Source: Enterococcus timonensis
GTDB taxonomy: Bacteria; Bacillota; Bacilli; Lactobacillales; Enterococcaceae
NCBI RefSeq assembly: GCF_900104595.1
Contig: NZ_FNVY01000003.1
Location: 124,001-188,000, forward strand
Direction: 5' to 3'
DNA: 64,000 nucleotides
Shown here: positions 9,190 through 19,436 of the stretch, piece by piece
Layout: every line of letters begins with the position of its first letter
Position numbering within the stretch: position 1 is the first letter of the stretch
Position numbers and translations under genes: made by a program
Notes under the pieces: model-generated
Told to the model about the DNA's origin: nothing
The model's input: the letters and a program-made list of their open reading frames with translations, nothing else
Database searches by the model: none

Positions 9190-10302
9190 ATGAGAAGAGA
9201 TCATAATGTAGTCGAACATATTGTTGAAAAGGAAATTGTTACAAATAAAATTCAATTACTGTTAGATAATTTGACCACTATTAAAGATAGCGGAGAATTT
9301 TTGCTCCAGTTCGGTGACGTGGTAGTAGATGATAAAAGTTGGAATGTCTGGAACTGGCCACAAGGAGTAGGCTTGTATGGTATTTATAAATATTACCAGT
9401 TTACCGGCGATACTAAAGCTTTGAAAATTTGCCAAGATTGGTTTGAAAATCAATTAACTATTGGTGCACCGCCTAAAAATATTAATACGATGGCTCCCCT
9501 TTTGACGATGGCTTTTTTATATGAAGAATTTGGCGATTCTCGCTTTTTACCTTATTTAGAAAGTTGGAGCCAATGGGCGATGGAAACTTTGCCACGGACA
9601 GATGAAGGTGGTTTTGAACATTTAACATATGGAGAAGAAAATGTTCAGCAAATGTGGGACGATACGTTAATGATGACTGTATTGCCATTAGCAAAAATTG
9701 GTCAACTTTTAAATCGATCTGACTATTTAGAAGAAGCCAAACGACAATTTATGCTTCATACGAAATATTTAGCAGATCGAAAAACAGGTTTGTGGTTCCA
9801 CGGCTGGAATTTTTCTGAAAAACATCACTATGCTGGAGCGCTATGGGGTCGAGGAAACTGCTGGATTACTATTGCGATTCCAGAAATTATCGATATTTTA
9901 CACTTAGAAAAAAATGATGCTTTGTATTTATTTTTAGTGGAAACTTTGGAGGCGCAAGTAGCTACTTTAGCTAAAATTCAACATGAAAGTGGTTTGTGGT
10001 CCACTTTATTATTAGAACCGGAAAGTTATGAAGAAACCTCATGTACAGCGGGTTTTGCTTATGGAATTTTAAAATCTGTTCGGCTAGGGTATGTAGATGA
10101 AAAATATCGAATTGTCGGAGAAAAAGCCATTTTAGCGCTGTTGGAAAAAACTGATGAAAATGGAGACGTTCACGACGTATCCGTGGGAACTGGTTTAGAG
10201 GATAATTTGGATTACTACCGAAATATTGCAATTACCTCCATGCCATACGGTCCATCACTGAATGTTTTAGCTTTAACTGAATTTTTGCATGATTATATTT
10301 AA
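9190..10302 (+). CDS. GH105 unsaturated rhamnogalacturonyl hydrolase (YteR/YesR-like)
   Basis: Cytoplasmic enzyme of 370 aa that removes the 4,5-unsaturated galacturonic acid left by rhamnogalacturonan lyases. The (alpha/alpha)6-barrel family is recognisable from WNWPQGVGLYGIYKYY, the catalytic Asp158 in MWDDTLMM, WGRGNCWITIAIPE and EETSCTAGFAYG. GGAGGA lies 5 bases before the ATG. The CE12-GH42 gene follows 12 bases downstream, so the two are cotranscribed. A second, diverged GH105 at 28679 suggests division of labour between oligosaccharides. Confidence 0.92.
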   Translation: MRRDHNVVEHIVEKEIVTNKIQLLLDNLTTIKDSGEFLLQFGDVVVDDKSWNVWNWPQGVGLYGIYKYYQFTGDTKALKICQDWFENQLTIGAPPKNINTMAPLLTMAFLYEEFGDSRFLPYLESWSQWAMETLPRTDEGGFEHLTYGEENVQQMWDDTLMMTVLPLAKIGQLLNRSDYLEEAKRQFMLHTKYLADRKTGLWFHGWNFSEKHHYAGALWGRGNCWITIAIPEIIDILHLEKNDALYLFLVETLEAQVATLAKIQHESGLWSTLLLEPESYEETSCTAGFAYGILKSVRLGYVDEKYRIVGEKAILALLEKTDENGDVHDVSVGTGLEDNLDYYRNIAITSMPYGPSLNVLALTEFLHDYI

Positions 10303-10314
10303 GGAGCTGTATAA

Positions 10315-12948
10315 ATGAAAATTTTATTAGCAGGTGATTCGACAGTTGCGGATTATCAAAAAAAAGATTGGCCCATGATTGGTTGGGGCCAAGTCTTACG
10401 CGAAGTTATTGATGAACAATTTCCAAAAATAGAAGTTTTAAACTTTGCTAAAAACGGAGCTTCCACCAAATCTTTCATTGAAGAAAAATTATTCGAACAA
10501 TTATTGGAAAAAATCGTCCCCGGTGATCTGGTACTTCTACAATTTGGTCATAATGATCAAACCGGTTCGAATGCTGTACCGATAAATGATTATTATTTGT
10601 TTTTACAAACGATGGTTGAACAGATAAAAGACAAGCAAGGCCAAGTAATTTTATGTACACCAGTGGAGCGAAGAAATTTTGTTAATGGGAATCAAATCCC
10701 CACCTTGCGAGAATTTACCCCGGTAATCCGCCAACTTGCACAATCGGCTGAGGTCCCTTATTTTGATTTAAATCGCTATACAAATCATTTATATCAACAA
10801 GAAGGGGAAAAGAAATCCAGTTCTCTTTTCGCACATTGGTCTAAAACTGAGAGTCAACGTTATCCTGTTGGACTAATGGATAACACACATTTTGCAAAAG
10901 CTGGTGCTAAGGCAATTGCTAGCTATGTAGCTATTCGGATTAAAGAATACCTTAGTCAAGATCCATTGTTTGAAAAATATTATTACGGCGCTTGTATGTA
11001 TCCAGAACTTTGGGATTTAGAAACCATCCGCAAAGATGTTGTCCAAATGAAAACTTTAGGGATGAATTTTGTTCGTATTGGCGAATTTATTTGGAGTTCG
11101 CTAGAGCCAGTTGAAGGACAGTATGATTTTTCTCTACTACAACAGGCAATGGATATCTTTAGTGAAAACGATATTGATGTTTGCTTATGTATCCCAACAC
11201 CGACACCTCCTATTTGGATGACGAAAAATCATCCAGAGCGCTTGATAAAAAATACTGATGGAACGGTGATGGTTCATGGATCGCGTCAACACGTATGTAC
11301 TAATAATGAATATTTCCGAAAAAAAGCTTATCAATTGACTGAAAAAATTGGAGAATTTGCTCAACAATACAAAAATATTGTTGCTATTCAATTAGATAAT
11401 GAATTTAAATGTCATGTAGATTTATGTTTTTGTGACACTTGCCAGAAGGAATGGGAACTCTGGTTACAAACTGAGTATCGAGAAATTTCCAATTTAAACC
11501 AAGCGTGGGGCACAAAAATTTGGAGTGAAGAATATAGTGATTTCTCCGAAGTGCCGATGCCATTGAGAACACCATTTATTCACAATTCATCTTTACAAAA
11601 TGCATTCCGAAAATTTACCGCTGAAACAATTAATGATTTTGCGGCGGGGTTGTGTGATTATTTACGGATGCACACAGCAATTCCTATTACTCATAACACG
11701 GCATTTGGATTTAACTTATTAAATGAAGAGTTGTTCTCTGAATTGGATGTTGTTGGTTTTGATACGTATCCTTCTGCAGATAATTATCCAGCCTTTCTTT
11801 TTAACTTAGATACTTTCCGTAATACGCGCCGCAATCATACGGAGCTTTTATTATTAGAAACGAGCACTTCACATACGGGTCATTTGGAAAATTATGTCCA
11901 ACCTCATCCGGCAGGTTTTTTAGAAACGGAAGTCTTTACCGGGTTTGCGGGCGGTTTGAAATCATTTAACTTTTGGCATTATCGAAACCATCAGTTTGGT
12001 GTTGAACAAACACATAGCACGGTGGTTACGACCTGGGGCGAGCCTGATCTTGGCTTTGAAGAAGTTAAAAAAAGCGGTGCTCTTTTAGAAAAAATGCGTC
12101 CATATCTACACGAAAGTAAACTTATGCCTTCATCGATTGCTATGATTTATTCTGATACGGCCAAACGTTTTTATAATATTGAAACGGGTGGAATATACAA
12201 TCATCGCGCATTAACAAGTGATTTTCATGCAAGTTTAATTAAAGCGGGAATCAGTCCTGAACTTATACCAGAAAATGCTGATTTTTCTAGCTATAAAGTT
12301 TTATTGGTTCCGTTTGTTCGCTACATTTCACCTCAAGTATTGATAAAGCTGAAACAATTTGTAAATAATGGAGGTCAATTGATTTTAGGACCAATGACTG
12401 GTGATCGAACGAAAGAACTTACTTGGCCAGTAAAAAATGGTTTAGATGAAATCGGTGAGTGGTTAGAAATATCGCAAGTAAATCAATTTGTAGAACGTTT
12501 TTCTTCTTATGAAGTTTCGGGTCAAGAAAAATGGTTGCTCAATGGCTTAATTACAACTTTTAAAGTGGATGATACGTGGAAAATTTCACTTAAAACATCT
12601 GACGGCAAAGTAACTTGTGCCAAGAAAAATATCGGGGCGGGCAGTGTAACTTATTTAGGAGGCTTGCCAGCGGATTTTGCCAATGATTTAACATTGAAAC
12701 ATTATTTACAATCAGAGATTTTACCATTTGAACAAAGTCAAGATTTATTAGTGTTAGGAGAAAATGTTGTGAAGTATCGTCGTGAAACATCGAAAACGAT
12801 CCAACTTTATTTAGCAAATATGACGTCATCTTCTAGTGATTTTACTTTAAAAAAATCAGCAATTGATCTTTTGCAACAGAAAACCTATACTGCTGAATCA
12901 CACGAAATTTTACCATATAGTTATTTGATTTTGAGTATTGACAAATAA
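10315..12948 (+). CDS. Two-domain enzyme: CE12 rhamnogalacturonan acetylesterase fused to GH42 beta-galactosidase
   Basis: 877 aa with no signal peptide. Residues 1-215 are an SGNH esterase of the rhamnogalacturonan acetylesterase type: Ser9 in AGDSTV, FGHND, and Asp189/His192 in MDNTHF. Residues about 220-877 are a GH42 beta-galactosidase: ACMYPELWDLETIRKD, general acid Glu363 in QLDNEF and nucleophile candidate Glu515 in LLLETSTSHTG. The two activities would deacetylate galacturonate and cut beta-galactose from the same oligosaccharide. In B. subtilis they are separate neighbours (YesY, YesZ). The reading frame is continuous across the junction. Confidence 0.9.
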   Translation: MKILLAGDSTVADYQKKDWPMIGWGQVLREVIDEQFPKIEVLNFAKNGASTKSFIEEKLFEQLLEKIVPGDLVLLQFGHNDQTGSNAVPINDYYLFLQTMVEQIKDKQGQVILCTPVERRNFVNGNQIPTLREFTPVIRQLAQSAEVPYFDLNRYTNHLYQQEGEKKSSSLFAHWSKTESQRYPVGLMDNTHFAKAGAKAIASYVAIRIKEYLSQDPLFEKYYYGACMYPELWDLETIRKDVVQMKTLGMNFVRIGEFIWSSLEPVEGQYDFSLLQQAMDIFSENDIDVCLCIPTPTPPIWMTKNHPERLIKNTDGTVMVHGSRQHVCTNNEYFRKKAYQLTEKIGEFAQQYKNIVAIQLDNEFKCHVDLCFCDTCQKEWELWLQTEYREISNLNQAWGTKIWSEEYSDFSEVPMPLRTPFIHNSSLQNAFRKFTAETINDFAAGLCDYLRMHTAIPITHNTAFGFNLLNEELFSELDVVGFDTYPSADNYPAFLFNLDTFRNTRRNHTELLLLETSTSHTGHLENYVQPHPAGFLETEVFTGFAGGLKSFNFWHYRNHQFGVEQTHSTVVTTWGEPDLGFEEVKKSGALLEKMRPYLHESKLMPSSIAMIYSDTAKRFYNIETGGIYNHRALTSDFHASLIKAGISPELIPENADFSSYKVLLVPFVRYISPQVLIKLKQFVNNGGQLILGPMTGDRTKELTWPVKNGLDEIGEWLEISQVNQFVERFSSYEVSGQEKWLLNGLITTFKVDDTWKISLKTSDGKVTCAKKNIGAGSVTYLGGLPADFANDLTLKHYLQSEILPFEQSQDLLVLGENVVKYRRETSKTIQLYLANMTSSSSDFTLKKSAIDLLQQKTYTAESHEILPYSYLILSIDK

Positions 12949-12967
12949 GAATAAAGGATATGAAAAA

Positions 12968-15900
12968 ATGATGCGCTTAAAAAATATCACTAAAGAAAAT
13001 GTCACCATCGAATGGCCGAAAACAGATGGAAACACAAAAGTTTTTTGGTCGGATAAAAACTTATCTAGCTCGCAATTTATTGAAGTTGGTGAAACTGAAG
13101 ATAATTTTTTTACTTTAGAAAAATCTACTCATCTTCCTCATTATTTAAAAGTGAAAACTAGCCAAGAAATGAGTGAAATTTTTGAAACGCCAGTTTTTCA
13201 TCATTTTGAGGAACAAATAGAGCAGTTAAATCGGGGGCTAGTTGCGGTGCCGACTAGTGATGGAGTTTTTCTTAGTTGGCGTTTACTGTTACCAGAAGTT
13301 ATCAATTTCGATAATGCGGGTCAACGTTTAGTTAGCTTGCCCTTTAAAGTCTATAAAAATAAAAAACTTTTAGCTGAAGTTACTGACAGCACCAATTATT
13401 TGGATTCAGATGGGACAATTGGAGATTTTTATGCGGTACAACTTGGTGAAGAGGAAGCTTGTAAAGAAGTTCAGGCTTTTGAAAATAGTTATGTCGATAT
13501 TCCTTTGCAACGTCCTAAAGATGGCGTGACTCCAGCCGGTCAAACTTATCAATATGTAGCCAATGATTTGTCGGTTGCTGATCTTGATGGTGACGGTGAA
13601 TATGAATTCATTTTAAAATGGGATCCCACGAATGCTAAGGACGTTTCACAACGAGGATACACCGGTAATACTTATCTTGATGCTTTTAAACAAAATGGAC
13701 AATTACTTTTTCGAGTAGATTTAGGAGTTAATATTCGTTCAGGAGCACATTATACGCAATTTATGTGTTTTGATTTTGACGGCGATGGACGAGGAGAATT
13801 GGCTTTTAAAACAGCTCCAGGCACAAAGGTTCAATTTTTTAATTCAGCTAATCAAGTGGTTAAAGAAAAATTTATTACTTTACCACCAACTGATTTAGTA
13901 AATGGAGTGAGCCACCAAGATAATTATGTTGCATCGGCTAATGATTACCGGAATCATCTAGTAGAAATGTTTCAACAATGGACAAATCAAACAGAAGTAC
14001 AACAAGGAAACTGGCCTCAAACATTAGAAGAATGTTTTGATATAGAAAAAAAATATCAATATCCATTAAGTCTAGATGATGCGGAAAAATTGGTGGACTA
14101 TTTTATTAATGATTTTGCTCCAAGTCGTAGTGAAAAAAACGTTCTAACTGAATTTGAAGGATTTATTTTCAAAGGACCTGAATACTTAACGGTCTTAGCT
14201 GGAGATGGAACTGAAATTGAAACAACGGAATTTCCATTTTTACGCGGTGATGATGGTCTTGCTTGGGGTGATTATGCGGGACGTAGAATAGAACCTTGCA
14301 ATCGAGTCGATCGTTTCTTGTCAGGGGTGGCCTATTTAGATGGTAAACGTCCTTATTTAATTGTTTGTCGTGGCTATTACACACGCGCAGCAATTGCCGC
14401 ATATGATTTATTTTCCGGTAAATTAAATTGCGTATTTAAAGCTGACAGTGGTCATGTTCCTATGAATAATCCTTTCAATAATACTAGCAATATTCGAGAT
14501 GGAATCGATCCAATCTATGGGACAATTGCCGGACAAGGAGATCATTCATTATCATGTGCAGACGTTGATTTTGATGGAAAAATGGAAATTATTTACGGCG
14601 GTGTAACCATCGACCACGATGGATCAGTTCTCTATAGTTCTAAAGATTATTTGCCAGATGGAACTTTAGCAAAGCTAGGTCATGGGGATGCCATGCATGT
14701 AGCAGATATTGATCCTGATCGACCTGGTTATGAAATTTTTAATGTTTTTGAAGGCGCTAGTTCGGCCCCTTATGGTTATGCTTTGCGTAAAGCAGAGGAT
14801 GGCACGGTAATATTTGGTGAGTACGAGCCCGTTCGTGATTTAGGTCGTTGCATGGTCGGCGATGTCAGAGAAGAACGAGGTTTACAAGCATGGGTCAACA
14901 CGATTGGCACTTTTGATGTTTGTGGTCAGTTACTGGATCAAAAAACTTTAGGGACCAATATGTCCATTCGTTTTTTACCCGATTTTTCCACCCAAGTAAT
15001 TGATGGCGCAGATTATTTAGCTAAAAACGGCACGGGTATTATTAATGACTTTACTCATGGAATTGTTATGACTCCAGAAGGTACTGCGGTAAATAACGGG
15101 ACTAAAGGGAATCCTTGCTTAGTTGTTGATTTATTTGGTGATTATCGAGAAGAATTAATTTTACGTCATGCTGATAATTCAGCACTACGTATTTATACGA
15201 ATACTGATTTGTCCGATCACAAATTATTTACTTTAATGCATGATACGCAATATCGATGTGGAATTGCTTGGCAAAATAATTGTTACAATCAACCAACTTA
15301 TCCTAAATTTTATCTGGCTCATGATATGGAAATGTCTGAAGTTTTACCAGCTATGAAACGAAAACCAACATACTATTTGGCAGGAGATTCCACTGTTCAA
15401 ACATACCCAAAAGAAAGTCGTCCGCAATTTGGCTGGGGAGAATTTTTATTAAACGAAAAAGATTCTAATTTCGCTCAGGTAAGTAATAAGGCAACAGATT
15501 TTGAGTTTGGACAAGTTACTATTTATGAAAATCAATTGTCGAAAGTCGCAAACTATAGTATGGGTGGGAGATCCACTAAAACATTTATGGAAGAAGGACG
15601 ACTGGCGGCCATTGAGCAAAATATTTTGCCAGGAGATTACTTATTAATTCAATTTGGCCATAATGATGTAAATGCTGAAAAAGCTGAACGTTATGTAAGC
15701 GAAGAAAAATTTGCTGAAAACTTGGCCGAATTTGCTAGTGCGGCTACAGCACACCAAGCGTTTCCGATAATTCTTTCGCCAATTGCTATTTGCAAAAAAG
15801 CCTTCCTACAATCGGATAATAGTCTGAAAGACGTTGAAGAAAAATTATTAACTTATGGCAAGATTGCCCAAAAATTCGCTAAAGAAAATCATTTTCCTTT

Positions 15901-16045
15901 TATTGATGTACACCAACTAGCGCAAGAATATTTTTCTGATTTAAAAGACGAGCAAGTTGCTAGCTACTATATGCCAGATTTAGTTCATTTAAATGCTAAA
16001 GGAGCAAAATTGTACGCTCAGTTAATTGCCGAAAAGTTAATTTAA
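12968..16045 (+). CDS. Two-domain enzyme: PL11 rhamnogalacturonan lyase fused to C-terminal CE12 acetylesterase
   Basis: 1025 aa from the ATG at 12968, which has AAAGGA 9 bases upstream; the frame opens earlier at a TTG inside the previous gene. After an N-terminal beta-sandwich region, residues about 90-795 form a PL11 (YesW/YesX) propeller with calcium-binding repeats DLDGDGEYEF and DFDGDGRGEL and the PL11-like RGYYTRAAIAAYD. Residues about 800-1025 are an SGNH esterase (Ser808 in AGDSTV, Asp1004/His1007 in PDLVHLN). No signal peptide, unlike secreted YesW. It cleaves the rhamnose-galacturonate backbone by elimination and removes acetyl groups. Confidence 0.92.
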   Translation: MMRLKNITKENVTIEWPKTDGNTKVFWSDKNLSSSQFIEVGETEDNFFTLEKSTHLPHYLKVKTSQEMSEIFETPVFHHFEEQIEQLNRGLVAVPTSDGVFLSWRLLLPEVINFDNAGQRLVSLPFKVYKNKKLLAEVTDSTNYLDSDGTIGDFYAVQLGEEEACKEVQAFENSYVDIPLQRPKDGVTPAGQTYQYVANDLSVADLDGDGEYEFILKWDPTNAKDVSQRGYTGNTYLDAFKQNGQLLFRVDLGVNIRSGAHYTQFMCFDFDGDGRGELAFKTAPGTKVQFFNSANQVVKEKFITLPPTDLVNGVSHQDNYVASANDYRNHLVEMFQQWTNQTEVQQGNWPQTLEECFDIEKKYQYPLSLDDAEKLVDYFINDFAPSRSEKNVLTEFEGFIFKGPEYLTVLAGDGTEIETTEFPFLRGDDGLAWGDYAGRRIEPCNRVDRFLSGVAYLDGKRPYLIVCRGYYTRAAIAAYDLFSGKLNCVFKADSGHVPMNNPFNNTSNIRDGIDPIYGTIAGQGDHSLSCADVDFDGKMEIIYGGVTIDHDGSVLYSSKDYLPDGTLAKLGHGDAMHVADIDPDRPGYEIFNVFEGASSAPYGYALRKAEDGTVIFGEYEPVRDLGRCMVGDVREERGLQAWVNTIGTFDVCGQLLDQKTLGTNMSIRFLPDFSTQVIDGADYLAKNGTGIINDFTHGIVMTPEGTAVNNGTKGNPCLVVDLFGDYREELILRHADNSALRIYTNTDLSDHKLFTLMHDTQYRCGIAWQNNCYNQPTYPKFYLAHDMEMSEVLPAMKRKPTYYLAGDSTVQTYPKESRPQFGWGEFLLNEKDSNFAQVSNKATDFEFGQVTIYENQLSKVANYSMGGRSTKTFMEEGRLAAIEQNILPGDYLLIQFGHNDVNAEKAERYVSEEKFAENLAEFASAATAHQAFPIILSPIAICKKAFLQSDNSLKDVEEKLLTYGKIAQKFAKENHFPFIDVHQLAQEYFSDLKDEQVASYYMPDLVHLNAKGAKLYAQLIAEKLI

Positions 16046-16050
16046 AAATA

Positions 16051-16075
16051 AGGAGTGTTCATCAAGAACACTCCT
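16051..16075 (+). terminator. Strong hairpin between the PL11-CE12 gene and the broken GH106-like gene
   Basis: AGGAGTGTTC (16051-16060) pairs perfectly with GAACACTCCT (16066-16075) around a 5-base loop. The following bases (ACTTTAG) are a poor U-tract, so it may be a partial terminator or an mRNA 3-prime end stabiliser. It lies 6 bases after the stop codon. Confidence 0.55.
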
Positions 16076-16144
16076 ACTTTAGATACAAAAGATTTGAAAA
16101 TTATAGAAATTTCACGAAGAGAAGCGAGAATAGGAGCTAAACTT

Positions 16145-19100
16145 ATGAGCCTTACAATTCAAAAAGTGGAACCGTTAGATATAAAATTATTTCAAAATCC
16201 AACTGTAGAATACAGAGGAATCCCTTTTTGGGCTTGGAATTGCAAAGTGACCAAGGACCTCATTGATTGGCAGTTAGATTTTTTTGAAAAAATGGGGTTT
16301 GGCGGAGTAAATATCCATACGCGAGTAGGTCTAGATAATGAATATTTGGGAGAGAAATTTTTTCAACTAGTCAAGTATACTGTGGAGCAATGTAAGGAAA
16401 AGGGATTAATTTGTTGGCTTTACGACGATGATCGATTCCCCTCTGGTGCTGCTGGTGGAAAAGTTACTCGCAATATCAATTACAGAGCAAGGGATTTATT
16501 ACTTACAGAAAAATATGAGACAAATAATACAAAGAAAAAATACTTATTAAATGGATTTTCTGAAGATAAGGCTAGTTTTGAAAAGGCGATAGCTTCAGGC
16601 GAAAAGCCAAAAGGATACTATCTAGGCGCGTATCACTTAGTATTTGAAGATAATATTTTAAAAAACTACTCAAATATTTGAGAAGATTTGGAAATAAAAA
16701 AATTAATAGACGAGCAAGAGATCGTTCGATTTGCATATGTAAAATTGATGGATGAAGAAGATTGGTTCCAGGGACAGACTTATGTAGATACGATGAATCC
16801 CGAAGCTATTGATTGTTTTATCAACGAAACCCACGAAGCATATTATCAAGCAATCGGTAATGAGTTTGGAAAAACGGTTCCGGCAATTTTTACTGATGAA
16901 CCTCGAATTGGCAAGCAATTACAACTCACAACGGCACTATCCCATGAAGATATCTCAGTTCCTTATACAGAGAACTTTGCAAAACAAATGAATCAAAAAT
17001 ATGATATCGATCCGATAGATATTATTCCAGAATTTATTTGGGAAGTAAAAAAAGATGGCTTTAGTATTAATCGGTATCTGTACAGAAAAACGTTAACGGA
17101 ATGTTTTGCGTCTACTTTTATGGATCGGCTTGGTAACTGGTGTAAATTACACAATATTAAATTGACTGGACATGTTTTAAGCGAATCACCCTTAACATCA
17201 CAAGTTGTTTGCGTAGGTGATACTATGAGAAATTATAAAAAAATGGATATACCGGGCGTCGATATGTTAGTTGATCGACGCGAACTAGTTACCGTTAAAC
17301 AAGCGACAAGTGTTACTAAACAATATGGTCGATCTGGGACTGTTAGTGAGCTTTATGGAGGAACACATTGGTATTGTGATTTCAAAACGTATAAGCTCCA
17401 AGGTGATTGGCAAGTTGCACTTGGAATCACGATTCGAGTTCCGCATCTGTCATTTATGTCTATGGCAGGGGAAGCAAAGCGAGATTGGCCAGCATCGATT
17501 TTTTATCAGTCTCCGTGGTATGAAGAATTTTCGAGTGTTGAAGATCACTTCGCGCGCTTGAATACCGTTTTAACTAGAGGACAAGCTGTTACAAAAATAG
17601 CAGTTGTTCATCCTGTAGAATCATGTTGGTTACATTTTGGACCAAACGATCAGACAGCTACCATCCGTAAAGAGATGGATAATGATTTTGAAAATCTTAC
17701 GAATTGGCTATTATACGGAACCTTAGATTTTGATTATTTATCTGAATCACTATTATTTGAGCAATGTATGAACTTTATGAATCAGCCGACAAATAAATTA
17801 TTCGTGGGAGAAATGGAGTACACAACAGTAATTGTCCCCAATATGGAAACTATTCGTTCCACTACACTAGATATTTTAGAGAAATTCCATGAATACGGTG
17901 GGAAAGTTTTATTTATAGGAAAAGTTCCCCACCTAGTTGATGCAAAAGAGTCTAAACGTGCAAAAAAAATGGCAGAAACTTGTCAATATATTAGTAAGAG
18001 TCAAGATGAATTGTATAAAGCACTAAATGATGAACGAGATTTAATGATAACAAAAAATGATGGAACCCGCGCAAATAATTTATTTTATCAATTGCGAAAT
18101 GATCAGGACGTGCAATGGCTATATGTCTGCCATGTAAATCAAAGTAATAAAAAAGTATCAAAATCTGAGGCTTATACTTTTACAATTCGTGGGAGACATT
18201 CTGTGACCTATTTTGATACTTTCAGTGGAGAAACTAAAAAAATTCCAGTCCAATTCATTAAGAGAAATACTGTTATTCATTGGAAGTTATATAGCGAAGA
18301 CAGTTTGTTACTCCAATTAGCTAGTCCCAAGCAAGCTCTTCTCACCAATAGCTACAGGGAGAATAGTGATTTTCCCAATTCATTAAAAATGGTTCAAAAC
18401 CTTTACACGCCAGAAAGCTATACACTTTTAGAACCAAATATGTTGTTATTAGATTATGCTAGTTATAAGCTGGATGATGGAATGGTTAAGGAAAGAACAG
18501 AAATTTTAAGATTGGATAATTTAATTAGAAAACAGTTGAAATTTTTGATAAGAGAAGATCGGATGAGACAACCGTGGGCAACGGAAAAGAAAGAGTCACA
18601 CAAAGTAACATTATATTATGAAATTCAATCAGAAATAGAGACGGTTGCTCAATTAGGCATAGAGAATCTAGCCGCTTCTAAAATTTATCTTAATGGAACA
18701 GAAGTAAATAAAACAAATAAAGGCTATTATGTTGATTGTTCTATATCAATTATTGACTTGCCAAAACTAAATATAGGATTGAATCTACTAAAAGTAGAAG
18801 TTGAGTATAATCAAAAAACAAATTTGGAAAATCTTTATCTTTTAGGAGACTTTTCTGTAGAAGTAGCGGGAATTGAAACGCGAATAAAAAAAAGAAGTAA
18901 CCAAATGACAGTGGGAGATATTACCCAACAAGGATTACCATTTTATACCGGAAACTTGGAGTATAACTTTTTATTTTCAACTAATAATCCAAATGAAGAA
19001 TATTTTGTGCACATTCCGCATTTTAATTCGCCAATTTTAAGAGTTTTCTTAGATGGAGTTGATCGAGGTGTGATTGCCTATCAACCACATTTGTTACGAT

Positions 19101-19333
19101 TAGGCCAAATTTCGCAGGGGAAACATACATTAATCATTCGTTCATATGGTAATAGATTTAATGGTTTCGGCACATTGCATAATGCTAATAAAGACTTCAC
19201 TTGGTATGGGAACTCTTCATATAGAACGGTAGGTGATCAGTGGACAGATACTTATTTAACTATGCCAATGGGTCTGCTGTCAGCGGTGGAGATTTTTTCA
19301 ACAAAACATCAAGATATCGTTGACAAACTATAA
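16145..19333 (+). pseudogene. GH106-like (alpha-rhamnosidase-related) glycoside hydrolase interrupted by one in-frame TGA
   Basis: The reading frame from ATG 16145 (AGGAG 8 bases upstream) runs to a TGA at 16679-16681 and continues in the same frame to 19333, about 1060 codons in all. The first part (178 aa) carries EYRGIPFWAWNCKVTKD, GGVNIHTRVGL and LYDDDRFPSGAAGG, typical of large proteins related to GH106. The second part holds the rest of the TIM barrel and C-terminal beta-sandwiches (FLDGVDRGVIAYQP, HTLIIRSYGNRFNGFGTLHN). No good ribosome binding site precedes the TTG at 16688. No frameshift is needed: one base change would restore the gene. Recent nonsense mutation, readthrough or sequence error all remain possible. 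Confidence 0.8.
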
Positions 19334-19436
19334 ATAAAGTTACAAGTGAGTTTTGGTCATGATCAACTTATACTAGTAGTTTTCAAAAATCAACATAAAA
19401 TACTAAGAAAAAAATGATTATTTAAAGGAGAAACAG

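Noticed and set aside
16055-16144. Upstream start of the GH106-like gene at 16055
   Set aside because: The frame is open, but this start lies inside the hairpin after the previous gene and has no ribosome binding site. ATG 16145 has AGGAG at 8 bases and fits the family N-terminus.
16679-16681. The in-frame TGA as a selenocysteine or other recoding codon
   Set aside because: Glycoside hydrolases of this type do not use selenocysteine, the TGA is not at a redox or active-site position, and I see no selenium genes in the window. A nonsense mutation or read error is simpler.
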